DNA from: Longispora sp040681875
Lineage (GTDB): Bacteria > Actinomycetota > Actinomycetes > Mycobacteriales > Micromonosporaceae
DNA length: 64,000 nucleotides
Reading direction: 5' to 3'
Assembly: GCF_040681875.1 (NCBI RefSeq)
Contig: NZ_JBFAZP010000006.1
Span: 496,001 to 560,000, forward strand
Positions within the stretch are counted from its first letter, which is position 1. Every line of letters begins with the position of its first letter. Made by a program: the position numbers and the translations under genes. Below are positions 33,134-40,949 of the stretch, one piece after another. Below the pieces are notes generated by a model that worked only from the letters and a program-made list of their open reading frames with translations, was not told the origin of the DNA and made no database searches.

Positions 33134-33142
33134 CTACATCTA

Positions 33143-34063
33143 CTACTTGCGGAGCAGGGCCCGGATCTCCTTGAGCGCCGAGTCCACGTCCGCCTCGAAG
33201 TAGCCGCCCTGGACCAGGCTGAACTGGCTCGGGTCGAGCTCACCGTCGGCGACGGCGGCGCCGGAGCGCCCCGTCATGTAGGCCAGGACCGCGTCGAACA
33301 GGCGGTCCACCTGCGCCGGGTCGTACCCGCTGCCGAAGCGGCGGGGCTGGAAGGTGCGCCGGAGCGCGTCCACCTTGCTGACCTCGTCCGGGGTGAAGGC
33401 ACCGGTGACGGCACCCATCTCGCCGGTCATCTCCATCCGGCCGTGCCGGCCGGCCGCGTCGTAGCCGCCGCTGTTGAAGCTGGTGGGGTCCGGCCGCGGG
33501 TACTCCCCCGAGCGGCTCACCGGCGGGGCCACGGGGGCCGGCGGCGGGACGACGCTCGGGAAGTTCTGGGTCGGGTAGTCCTCGCGCGGCGGCGGCGGGG
33601 CGAAACCCCGGTCGTCGCGCACCGGCGGCTGCTGCGCCGTCCGGTCGTCGAACTGCGGCGGCATCGCGGGCGGCGGCGCCATGGCGGGCCGCTCGTCGAA
33701 CGGCTGCGCCTGCGGCCGCTCGTCGAAGGCCTGCACGGGCGGCGGGCCCTGGGGCTGCGCGCGCGGCGGGACCTGCTGCGGCGCGAGCCGCTGCTCGACC
33801 CGCTGGTACAGGCCGCCCCGCTCCTCGAGCTCGGTCAGCTGGCGCTCCACCCGGTCGAGGTGCAGGTCCACCTGCCACTCGTCGTAGCCGCCGAACCGCA
33901 CGCGGAAGACCACGTCGTGGACCTCCTGCGCGGTCACGGGCGTGCCCGGCGCGTCACCGCCCAGCGTCGCCTCCACGCGGTCGAGGAAGGTGTCCACCTC
34001 GTCGACCTTGTAGCCACGGCGCAGCGCCCGACGTCGGAACCGCTGACCACCTGAACTCGTCAC
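33143..34063 (-). CDS. DivIVA-domain protein with four short DivIVA motifs
   Basis: A 306-residue protein. Two motif copies lie at the amino end (RGYKVDEVDTFLDRVEATL, about 16-34, and GGYDEWQVDLHLDRVERQL, about 58-76) and two at the carboxy end (SGYDPAQVDRLFDAVLAYM, about 245-263, and GGYFEADVDSALKEIRALL, about 286-304). The middle is Pro/Gln/Arg-rich and disordered. The motif is the DivIVA membrane/curvature-linked element. It overlaps rlmN by ATGA and is terminated by a strong hairpin. A polar-growth or cell-division scaffold role is inferred, with less confidence than the motif itself. Confidence 0.85.
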   Translation of the reverse strand: MTSSGGQRFRRRALRRGYKVDEVDTFLDRVEATLGGDAPGTPVTAQEVHDVVFRVRFGGYDEWQVDLHLDRVERQLTELEERGGLYQRVEQRLAPQQVPPRAQPQGPPPVQAFDERPQAQPFDERPAMAPPPAMPPQFDDRTAQQPPVRDDRGFAPPPPREDYPTQNFPSVVPPPAPVAPPVSRSGEYPRPDPTSFNSGGYDAAGRHGRMEMTGEMGAVTGAFTPDEVSKVDALRRTFQPRRFGSGYDPAQVDRLFDAVLAYMTGRSGAAVADGELDPSQFSLVQGGYFEADVDSALKEIRALLRK

Positions 34064-35226
34064 TCATCCACCTCCGCAGCAGCGAGCTGCCCACATGCCC
34101 CGTCGATCTCCCGACCCCGCGTGTCCCGAACTGTAGTCGGCACTCCCGCGGCACGCAGTCGTCGGACGAACTCCCGCTCCACCGGCTTGGGGCTCGCATC
34201 CCACTTGCTGCCGGGTGTGGGGTTGAGCGGGATGAGGTTCACGTGTGCCAACCGACCAGATAGTAGGCGTCCGAGCAGGTCGGCGCGCCACGGCTGATCG
34301 TTCATATCTCTGATCATTGCGTATTCGATCGAGACCCGACGTCCGGTCTTCGACGCATAGTGCCACGCCGCGTCAAGGACCTCGGAGACCTTCCACCGGG
34401 TGTTCACCGGGACGAGCTCGTCGCGCAGCTCGTCGTCCGGGGCGTGCAGGGACAGCGCCAGGGTGACCGACAGGCCCTCGTCGGCCAGTTTGCGCATCGC
34501 GGGCACCAGGCCCACCGTCGAGACTGTCACGTGCCGCTGGGACAGGCCCAGGCCCTCCGGGGCGGGATCGGTGATCCGCCGGACGGCCTCGATGACCCGG
34601 TTGTAGTTCGCCATCGGCTCGCCCATGCCCATGAACACGACGTTCGACAGGCGGGTCGGCATGCCCGCGAGCTGGCCACTCGCGGCGATCCGGGCGGCGT
34701 CGACGACCTGGTCGACGATCTCGCCGGTGGACAGGTTCCGGGTGAGGCCCGCCTGGCCGGTGGCGCAGAACGGACACGCCATCCCGCAGCCGGCCTGTGA
34801 CGAAATACACACCGTGGCCCGACCGAACCTGGCCGGTTGTTCCGAGTCGTCCTCATCTGTGGCGGACACCGACGGGTACCCCATCAGGACGCTCTCGACG
34901 AGGGAACCGTCGTGCAGTTTCCACAGCGTCTTCTGGGTCAGGCCGTCGTCCGTGGCGAGCCGGCGGGCCGGGGTGAGCAGCTGGGGCAGCAACTCGCCGG
35001 CCAGCTTCTCCCGGAGCCCCGCGGGCAGGTCCGTCATCGCCGCGGGGTCGCCCTCGAGCCGGCCGAAGTAGTGGTTCGACAGCTGGGTGGCCCGGAACGG
35101 CTTCTCCCCCAACTCGGCGACGGCGGCCCGACGCCCGGCCAGATCGAGGTCGGCCAGGTGTCGGGGCGGCATGGAACGGCCGGCGCGGCGCGGCGGCGAC
35201 ATGTTGAGTACAGGCAGGGTCGTCAT
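34060..35226 (-). CDS. rlmN: 23S rRNA (adenine-C2)-methyltransferase RlmN
   Basis: A 388-residue radical-SAM methylase that modifies A2503 of 23S rRNA and A37 of some tRNAs. The [4Fe-4S] motif C-x3-C-x2-C is in QAGCGMACPFCATGQAG (about residues 140-156). The mechanistic carboxy-terminal Cys lies in RGREIDGACGQLAA, and the GLSQRHVTVSTVGLVP SAM-binding segment is near 225. It is part of the rpsB-to-rlmN array typical of actinobacteria and is translationally coupled to the DivIVA-motif gene that follows. Confidence 0.97.
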   Translation of the reverse strand: MTTLPVLNMSPPRRAGRSMPPRHLADLDLAGRRAAVAELGEKPFRATQLSNHYFGRLEGDPAAMTDLPAGLREKLAGELLPQLLTPARRLATDDGLTQKTLWKLHDGSLVESVLMGYPSVSATDEDDSEQPARFGRATVCISSQAGCGMACPFCATGQAGLTRNLSTGEIVDQVVDAARIAASGQLAGMPTRLSNVVFMGMGEPMANYNRVIEAVRRITDPAPEGLGLSQRHVTVSTVGLVPAMRKLADEGLSVTLALSLHAPDDELRDELVPVNTRWKVSEVLDAAWHYASKTGRRVSIEYAMIRDMNDQPWRADLLGRLLSGRLAHVNLIPLNPTPGSKWDASPKPVEREFVRRLRAAGVPTTVRDTRGREIDGACGQLAAAEVDE

Positions 35227-35290
35227 GACTCAGCCAGTGTCCCACGCCGACCCCCGAACAACCGACCCCAGGGAGGAAAGGCGAGCCACT

Positions 35291-36388
35291 TCACCCGGTG
35301 GGGGCGGCCAGCACGCTCAGCAACATGTACCCGAGCGGAGCGGCCACGAGCAGGGAGTCCAACCGGTCCATCGCCCCGCCGTGGCCGGGCAGCAGCGTGC
35401 CCATGTCCTTGATCCCGAGATCACGTTTCAGTAACGACTCGGCCAGATCGCCCACGGTCGAGCCGATCGCCAGGGCCACGCCGAACACGGCGCCCGCCCA
35501 CCACGGCGCGTCGAGCATGAACCGGAGCATCAGGGTGCCGCCGATCACGCAGGCGAGCACCGAGCCGGCGAAGCCCTCCCAGGACTTCTTGGGGCTCACC
35601 GTGGGCGCTATCGGGTGCTTGCCGAGGAACACGCCCGCGATGTACCCGCCGGTGTCGGAGAGCACCACGGCCGCCACGACGCAGACCACCCGCAGCGCGC
35701 CGTCCTCGGGCCGCAGCAGCAGGACGAAGAACGAGGCGAGGAAGGGTACGTACACGGCGACCATCGCGGCGGAGGTGACCGAGCGCGCGTACCCCGGGGG
35801 GCCGTCGCCGAGCCGCCAGACCATCACCGCCAGCAGGGTGAGCAGCAGGCCGATCGTGAGCGCCCCGACGTCGCCGAACCAGGCGAGGCCGATCATCAGC
35901 ACCCCGCCGGCCAGCAGCGGGCCCAGCGGGGGCCGCTCGGGGCCGTCGCCGAGCGCCCGGACGAGTTCCCAGATCCCGATGACGACGGCCGCCGCCAGCA
36001 GGAACAGGGCGCCCTCGCGCCGGATGAACAGGCTGGCGATCACGAGCGCGCCGAGGCCCACGCCGACGCCGATCGCGGCGGGCAGGTTGCGGCCGCCCTT
36101 CGGCGGGGGCGCGGCGGCCGGGGGCTGGGCCTCGGCGGTCACCAGGGGCAGCGCCCCGGTGGCGTCGTCGGCCACGGCGGAAGCCCCTTCCACCGGAACA
36201 GCGCCGGAAGGGGCGAAAGGATCAAATTCAGACTCTGCGGGTACGGCCGGCTCGGGCTCCGACCACGCGGGGGTGGTGGAGTCCCAGGCCTGGTCGAGCC
36301 AGTCCGGCTGCTGCTCGTCCGCCGGAGTGTCGGCGCGCTCGCGACGGGCGCGCCGGACTCCGTTGTCGAAGGGGTCGAAATCTGTCAT
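35291..36388 (-). CDS. cdsA: Phosphatidate cytidylyltransferase
   Basis: A 365-residue CDP-diacylglycerol synthase, which makes the common precursor of bacterial phospholipids. The signature is at the carboxy end: LSDTGGYIAGVFLGKHPIAP and SPKKSWEGFAGS near residues 250-285, with further helices. About 100 amino-terminal residues are a low-complexity polar extension (DEQQPDWLDQAWDSTTPAW) in front of some eight membrane helices; such extensions are common in actinobacteria. The ATG overlaps the frr stop by one base (TGATG). Confidence 0.96.
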   Translation of the reverse strand: MTDFDPFDNGVRRARRERADTPADEQQPDWLDQAWDSTTPAWSEPEPAVPAESEFDPFAPSGAVPVEGASAVADDATGALPLVTAEAQPPAAAPPPKGGRNLPAAIGVGVGLGALVIASLFIRREGALFLLAAAVVIGIWELVRALGDGPERPPLGPLLAGGVLMIGLAWFGDVGALTIGLLLTLLAVMVWRLGDGPPGYARSVTSAAMVAVYVPFLASFFVLLLRPEDGALRVVCVVAAVVLSDTGGYIAGVFLGKHPIAPTVSPKKSWEGFAGSVLACVIGGTLMLRFMLDAPWWAGAVFGVALAIGSTVGDLAESLLKRDLGIKDMGTLLPGHGGAMDRLDSLLVAAPLGYMLLSVLAAPTG

Positions 36389-36945
36389 CAGACTTCGAGC
36401 AGCTCGGCTTCCTTGTGCTTGAGCAGCTCGTCGATGACCGCCACGTACTTCGTGGTCAGCCCGTCGAGCTCCTTCTCCGCGCGCTTGACCTCGTCCTCGC
36501 CGGCCTCGCCGTCCTTCTGGATCCGGGCGAGCTCGTCGTTGGACCGACGGCGGATGTTGCGGATGGCGACCTTGGCGTCCTCGCCCTTGCCCCGCGCGAC
36601 CTTGATCATGTCGCGGCGGCGTTCCTCGGTCATCGGCGGGATGTTGATCCGGATCTGGGTGCCCTCGTTGTTCGGGTTCACCCCGAGGTCCGAGTCGCGG
36701 ATCGCGCGCTCGATGTTGCCGAGCTGGCTGCCGTCGTAGGGCTTGATGATGACCATGCGGGCCTCGGGCACGCCGATCGACGCCATCTGCGGCAGCGCCG
36801 TGGGCGTCCCGTAGTAGTCGATCACGATCTTGGAGAACATGGCGGCGCTCGCGCGGCCCGTGCGGATCGCCGCGAACTCCGACTTGGCGTGCTCGACTGC
36901 CGAATCCATCTTCTCCTCGGCCTCGAGGAGTGTGTCGTCGATCAC
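36388..36945 (-). CDS. frr: Ribosome recycling factor
   Basis: A 185-residue RRF that splits post-termination ribosomes with EF-G. The two-domain tRNA-mimic is complete: helix 1 (MIDDTLLEAEEKMDSAVEHA), the beta domain with KIVIDYYGTPTALPQMASI, and the signature RINIPPMTEERRRDMIKVA near residues 105-123. Gene order pyrH-frr-cdsA is conserved, 35 nt after pyrH and overlapping cdsA. Confidence 0.98.
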   Translation of the reverse strand: MIDDTLLEAEEKMDSAVEHAKSEFAAIRTGRASAAMFSKIVIDYYGTPTALPQMASIGVPEARMVIIKPYDGSQLGNIERAIRDSDLGVNPNNEGTQIRINIPPMTEERRRDMIKVARGKGEDAKVAIRNIRRRSNDELARIQKDGEAGEDEVKRAEKELDGLTTKYVAVIDELLKHKEAELLEV

Positions 36946-36980
36946 CTGGCTCGTCGCTCCTTCTTCAAGTCGGTGGTGCT

Positions 36981-37730
36981 CTACTTGCGGGGCCCGGCCT
37001 CAGCCGAGGTGATCAGGGTGCCGATCCGCTCGCCGCCGAGCGCCCGGACGAGGATGTCGTCGCCCTCGGCACCGAACACGAGCATCGGCAGCCGATTCTC
37101 CATGCAGAGGCTGAACGCGGCCGCGTCGACCACCTTCAGTCCACGCCGGAGCGACTCCTCGAACGTGATGGTATCGAGCTTCTCGGCGTCCGGGTTGGTC
37201 CGCGGGTCCGAGGTGTAGACGGCGTCGACGCCGTTCTTGCTCATCAGCACGGCGTCGGCGGCGATCTCCAGCGCGCGCTGGGCGGCCACGGTGTCCGTGG
37301 AGAAGAACGGCATGCCGGCGCCGGCGCCGAAGATGACGACCCGGCCCTTCTCCAGGTGCCGGATGGCCCGGCGCGGGATGTAGGGCTCGGCGACCTGGGC
37401 CATGTGGATGGCGGTCTGCACTCGGGTGTCGATGCCCTCCTTCTCCAGGAAGTCCTGGAGGGCCAGGCAGTTCATCACGGTGCCGAGCATGCCGATGTAG
37501 TCGGCGCGGGGGCGGTCCATGCCGCGCTTCTGCAGCTCGGCGCCCCGGAAGAAGTTGCCGCCGCCCATCACGACGGCGACCTGCACGCCCCGCTCGGTGA
37601 CGGCCTTGGCGATCTGGCGGGCCACCTCGGAGACGACATCCGGATCGACGCCGACCGCTCCGCCGCCGAACATCTCGCCGGAGAGCTTCAGAACCACCCG
37701 CCGGTACCGGGTGGTCGCGGTGTCGGTCAT
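36981..37730 (-). CDS. pyrH: Uridylate kinase
   Basis: A 249-residue UMP kinase (UMP + ATP to UDP) of the amino-acid-kinase fold. VVLKLSGEMFGGG is the ATP loop at residues about 10-22, VVMGGGNFFRG is near 55-66, and the UMP-site segment DYIGMLGTVMNCLALQ near 77-92. The last part carries DPRTNPDAEKLDTIT. GGAGG precedes the ATG by 7 nt, which decides this start over an upstream frame. It is allosterically controlled by GTP and UTP in the family. Separated from tsf by a hairpin. Confidence 0.97.
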   Translation of the reverse strand: MTDTATTRYRRVVLKLSGEMFGGGAVGVDPDVVSEVARQIAKAVTERGVQVAVVMGGGNFFRGAELQKRGMDRPRADYIGMLGTVMNCLALQDFLEKEGIDTRVQTAIHMAQVAEPYIPRRAIRHLEKGRVVIFGAGAGMPFFSTDTVAAQRALEIAADAVLMSKNGVDAVYTSDPRTNPDAEKLDTITFEESLRRGLKVVDAAAFSLCMENRLPMLVFGAEGDDILVRALGGERIGTLITSAEAGPRK

Positions 37731-37761
37731 GGAAACCTCCGAAGTCAGTCTATTACGCGGC

Positions 37762-37806
37762 AAAAGGGCCGCAGCGGCGCGTCAACAACACACCACCGCG
37801 GCCCCC
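37762..37806 (-). terminator. Hairpin between tsf and pyrH
   Basis: Read on the minus strand, GGGGGCCGC (37806-37798) can pair with GCGGCCC followed by TTTT (37772-37762). The 25-nt loop is large, so this may be an attenuator or a partial terminator that lowers pyrH-frr-cdsA expression relative to rpsB-tsf, not a full stop. Confidence 0.45.
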
Positions 37807-37818
37807 TTGAGTTCGTGC

Positions 37819-38634
37819 TTAGGCCTGGCCGACCTCGATGCGGGCGAACCGCGTCACGGTGACCCCGGCCTCGGTGAGGATCTGGGCGACCGTCTTCTTC
37901 GAGTCGGTGACCGAAGCCTGCTCGGTCAGGACGACGTCCTTGAAGAAGCCGTTGACCCGGCCCTCGATGATCTTCGGCAGGGCCGCCTCGGGCTTGCCCT
38001 CCTCGCGGGAGGTCTGCTCGGCGATCCGGCGCTCCGACTCGACGACCTCGGCCGGAACCTCGTCACGGGTGACGTAGCTCGGCCGCATGGCCGCGATCTG
38101 CATCGCGACGCCGCGCGCCGTGTCGGCGTCGGCACCGGTGAACTCGACCATGACGCCGACAGCCGGCGGGAGGTCGGCGCTCTTGCGGTGCATGTACACC
38201 GTCGTCTGGCCCTCGAAGATCGCGATCCGGTTCAGGACCAGCTTCTCGCCGATCTTGATCGACTCGTCCTGGATCAGGTCCGCGACGCTCTTGCCGTTCA
38301 GGTCGCTCGCCAGGGCCGCCGCCACGTCGGCCGGCTTGGTGGCCGCGACGTGCTCGACGAGGGTCTGGGCCAGCTCGATGAACGCGCCGTTCTTGGCGAC
38401 GAAGTCCGTCTCGCAGTTGAGCTCCAGCAGGGCGTTGCCCGACTGGGCGACGAGGCCGTTGGCGGCGGTCCGACCGGCCCGCTTGCCGACGTCCTTGGCA
38501 CCCTTGACGCGCAGGATCTCGACGGCCTTGTCGAAGTCGCCCTCGGCCTCCTCGAGCGCCTTCTTACAGTCCATCATGCCGGCAGCGGTCAGTTCGCGGA
38601 GCTTCTTGACATCCGCTGCGCTGTAGTTCGCCAT
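37819..38634 (-). CDS. tsf: Translation elongation factor Ts
   Basis: A 271-residue EF-Ts, the nucleotide-exchange factor for EF-Tu. The amino-terminal UBA-like domain has MANYSAADVKKLRELTAAGM and MDCKKALEEAEGDFDKAVEI; the core has NCETDFVAKNGAF (the TDFV motif that touches EF-Tu) near residues 75-87; coiled and carboxy-terminal modules follow. Length fits the actinobacterial form. It lies 39 nt behind rpsB, its usual partner. Confidence 0.98.
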   Translation of the reverse strand: MANYSAADVKKLRELTAAGMMDCKKALEEAEGDFDKAVEILRVKGAKDVGKRAGRTAANGLVAQSGNALLELNCETDFVAKNGAFIELAQTLVEHVAATKPADVAAALASDLNGKSVADLIQDESIKIGEKLVLNRIAIFEGQTTVYMHRKSADLPPAVGVMVEFTGADADTARGVAMQIAAMRPSYVTRDEVPAEVVESERRIAEQTSREEGKPEAALPKIIEGRVNGFFKDVVLTEQASVTDSKKTVAQILTEAGVTVTRFARIEVGQA

Positions 38635-38673
38635 GGTCTTCTCTCTGACTCGAAAGTTGGGAGGATCTCAGGA

Positions 38674-39594
38674 CTACTCGGCGGCCGGCTTCTCGGCAGC
38701 CAGGGTCTCGACGACCGCGGCGGCCTCGACCGGGGCGGCCTCGGCGGCCGGAGCAGCCTCGGCGACCGGAGCGGTCTCCACGGCCACGGCGGCGGCCGGG
38801 GTCTCGTCGGCCTTCGGGGCGAGCAGCTCCTGCTCCCACTCGGCGAGCGGCTCGTCGCCGGCGACGACGCCCGGCTCCGGCTTCTCGTCGTTGCGGCCCT
38901 TGCCCGCGCGGGCCACGAGGCCGGCGGCGACGGCGTCGGCGATCACGCGGGTCAGCAGCGCGGCCGACCGGATCGCGTCGTCGTTGCCCGGGATCGGGAA
39001 GTCGACCTCGTCCGGGTCGCAGTTGGTGTCGAGGATCGCGATCACCGGGATGTGCAGCTTGCGCGCCTCATCGACGGCGATGTGCTCCTTCTTGGTGTCG
39101 ACGATCCACACCGCGGCCGGGAGCTTCTGCATGTCCCGCAGACCACCGAGGGTGCGGGTGAGCTTGATCTTCTCGCGCGAGAGGGTCAGGAGCTCCTTCT
39201 TGGTCAGGCCGGTCGCGCCCTGACCGGTCTGCTCCATGGCCTCGAGCTCCTTCATGCGCTGGAGCCGCTTGTAGATCGTCTGGAAGTTGGTGAGCATGCC
39301 ACCCAACCACCGGTGGTTCACGTACGGCATGCCGACGCGCGCGGCCTGCTCGGCGATGGCCTCCTGGGCCTGCTTCTTCGTACCCACGAAGAGGATCGAA
39401 CCGCCACCGGCGACAGTCGCCTTGATGTGGTTGTACGCCTTCTCGATGTAGTCGAGGCTCTGGCGCAGGTCGATGATGTAGATACCGTTGCGCTCGGTGA
39501 AGATGTAGCGCTTCATCTTCGGGTTCCAGCGCCGGGTCTGGTGCCCGAAGTGCACGCCGCTCTCGAGGAGCTGACGCATCGTTACGACGGCCAT
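38674..39594 (-). CDS. rpsB: 30S ribosomal protein S2
   Basis: A 306-residue S2. Family segments include RQLLESGVHFGHQTRRWNPK at the start, YIFTERNGIYIIDLRQSL near 34-51, FVGTKKQAQEAI near 71-82 and IAILDTNCDPDEVDFPIPGN near 190-209. An Ala/Glu/Val-rich tail of about 50 residues (PAAEAAPVEAAAVVE) extends beyond the usual end, as in many actinobacteria. ATG at 39594 with AGGGAGAG 8 nt upstream. First gene of the rpsB-tsf-pyrH-frr-cdsA array. Confidence 0.98.
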   Translation of the reverse strand: MAVVTMRQLLESGVHFGHQTRRWNPKMKRYIFTERNGIYIIDLRQSLDYIEKAYNHIKATVAGGGSILFVGTKKQAQEAIAEQAARVGMPYVNHRWLGGMLTNFQTIYKRLQRMKELEAMEQTGQGATGLTKKELLTLSREKIKLTRTLGGLRDMQKLPAAVWIVDTKKEHIAVDEARKLHIPVIAILDTNCDPDEVDFPIPGNDDAIRSAALLTRVIADAVAAGLVARAGKGRNDEKPEPGVVAGDEPLAEWEQELLAPKADETPAAAVAVETAPVAEAAPAAEAAPVEAAAVVETLAAEKPAAE

Positions 39595-39612
39595 GTGTCT
39601 TTCTCTCCCTGT

Positions 39613-39720
39613 GCGGGCCGGGGCCCGCGTTGTTCCCTGGTTGTCGCCGCGACCGGTGGTCACGGCCCTAGCGCCCGGTCGTCGGCCCGTTGGCGTCCAT
39701 CTCGCGGATGGGACCAGGGA
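39613..39720 (-). promoter_or_regulatory. Structured rpsB leader (possible S2 autoregulation)
   Basis: Upstream of rpsB a long-range stem TCCCTGGT (39634-39641) / ACCAGGGA (39713-39720) encloses small hairpins (GACC/GGTC at 39651-39661; CCATC/GATGG near 39697-39710). A GC hairpin GCGGGC/GCCCGC (39613-39628) sits immediately before the ribosome binding site. S2 represses its own operon in many bacteria through leader RNA; this folding is consistent with that but not proven. Confidence 0.4.
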
Positions 39721-39809
39721 GAGCCGCCGTCGCACTGTGCGTACGAAGGGCGCGCGAGGTCGACCGCGCAGGGCGGTCGCCGGTTGACAAGTCTACGGTG
39801 TGCCGGTTG

Positions 39810-40850
39810 TCACCCGGCCGCCAGGGCCGCGCCGAGCAGCAGTACCAGGCCGATCACCAGGTACGACAGCGGCGGGCGGAGCAGGACCCGGGCGCCGTGC
39901 CGTTCGGAAGCCCGGCCCGCGCCGGTCACCATGCCGTACATTCCGGCGGCGAAAACGGGCAGACCCAGCAGGAGCAGGACACCCGCGACGACTCCGGAGG
40001 GTGACGTCGTGCCGCTGGCCAGCAGCGTGGAGCCGAGCAGGACGAGGGCCGCGATCTCCAGTACGCCGACCACGGCGGCCAGGCCGATGGCGATGACCGG
40101 GCGGCGGGAGCGGTACACGCCGTCGCCGTCGGCCGCCGGCTCGGGGCGGCGGAGCTGGACCTGCTCGGTCGGGTAGCCGGGCTGCGGGGCGCGCGCCGGC
40201 TCCGGGCCGCGCGCGGGCTCGGGGCCCCGGGCCGGGTCGACGGTCGGCACCCGGGTGGTCGGCGGGTCGAACGCCGGCTGCTCCGTCGGGAAGCCTCCAC
40301 TGCCCTCCGAGGGGAAACCGTTGCTCTTCGGCTGCTCCGGGCGGGGCTGGCCCTTGAGCAGGGGCACCCGTTCGGCCTGGTGCCGCTGGCCGCCGGTGGG
40401 CTGCTCCGCCGGGGTCCAGGGCTGCTCGGCCGGGCGCTGCTCCGGGGTCCACGACTGGCCGGTGGGCTGCTCCGCCGAACGCTGCTCGGGCGTCCACGAC
40501 TGGCCGGTGGCCGCCTCGGCGGGCCGGCCCTCGGGCGTCCACGACTGTTCCGCCGGACGCTGCTCGGGGGTCCAGGACCCCTCGGTGGCGCGGGGCTGCG
40601 GGGTGTCCCAGGCGGCCGGGGGCTGATCGGCCGGCGGGGTCCAGGACTGCTGGTCGCCGCCCCAGGCCGGGCCGTCGGGCCGGGTGGCGCCGCCCCAGGC
40701 GGGCTCCGTGGGGGCAGGGTCACCGGCGCGGGGCTCCGGCGGCCGGTACTCCCCGGAGGGGCGCTGGTCGGCGTACGGCGGCTCGGCGTAGCGGGGATCG
40801 CGCTCCTCGCCGTACCACCTCTGAGGGTTGGATTGCTCGGGGTAGCTCAC
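39810..40850 (-). CDS. Disordered membrane protein with SWTPEQRPAEQ repeats
   Basis: A 346-residue protein. The first 245 residues are disordered and rich in Pro, Gln, Glu and Trp, and include five to six tandem variants of SWTPEQRPAEQ (residues about 90-150). The last 100 residues hold three hydrophobic helices (near 252-270, 277-297 and 322-343). The GTG at 40850 begins VSYPEQSNPQRWYGEE. It faces rpsB across a 215-bp spacer in the same orientation. I recognise no family; similar polar-repeat membrane proteins are found in actinobacterial envelopes. Confidence 0.7.
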   Translation of the reverse strand: MSYPEQSNPQRWYGEERDPRYAEPPYADQRPSGEYRPPEPRAGDPAPTEPAWGGATRPDGPAWGGDQQSWTPPADQPPAAWDTPQPRATEGSWTPEQRPAEQSWTPEGRPAEAATGQSWTPEQRSAEQPTGQSWTPEQRPAEQPWTPAEQPTGGQRHQAERVPLLKGQPRPEQPKSNGFPSEGSGGFPTEQPAFDPPTTRVPTVDPARGPEPARGPEPARAPQPGYPTEQVQLRRPEPAADGDGVYRSRRPVIAIGLAAVVGVLEIAALVLLGSTLLASGTTSPSGVVAGVLLLLGLPVFAAGMYGMVTGAGRASERHGARVLLRPPLSYLVIGLVLLLGAALAAG

Positions 40851-40949
40851 GTGTATCAAAGCTAGGCGATACCAGGGTGTTAGCGCCATCGGCCCGTACG
40901 GTGAAAAAGGTGTCCGGACGTTTGTCCGTGATCGACCTACTATTCCCCG

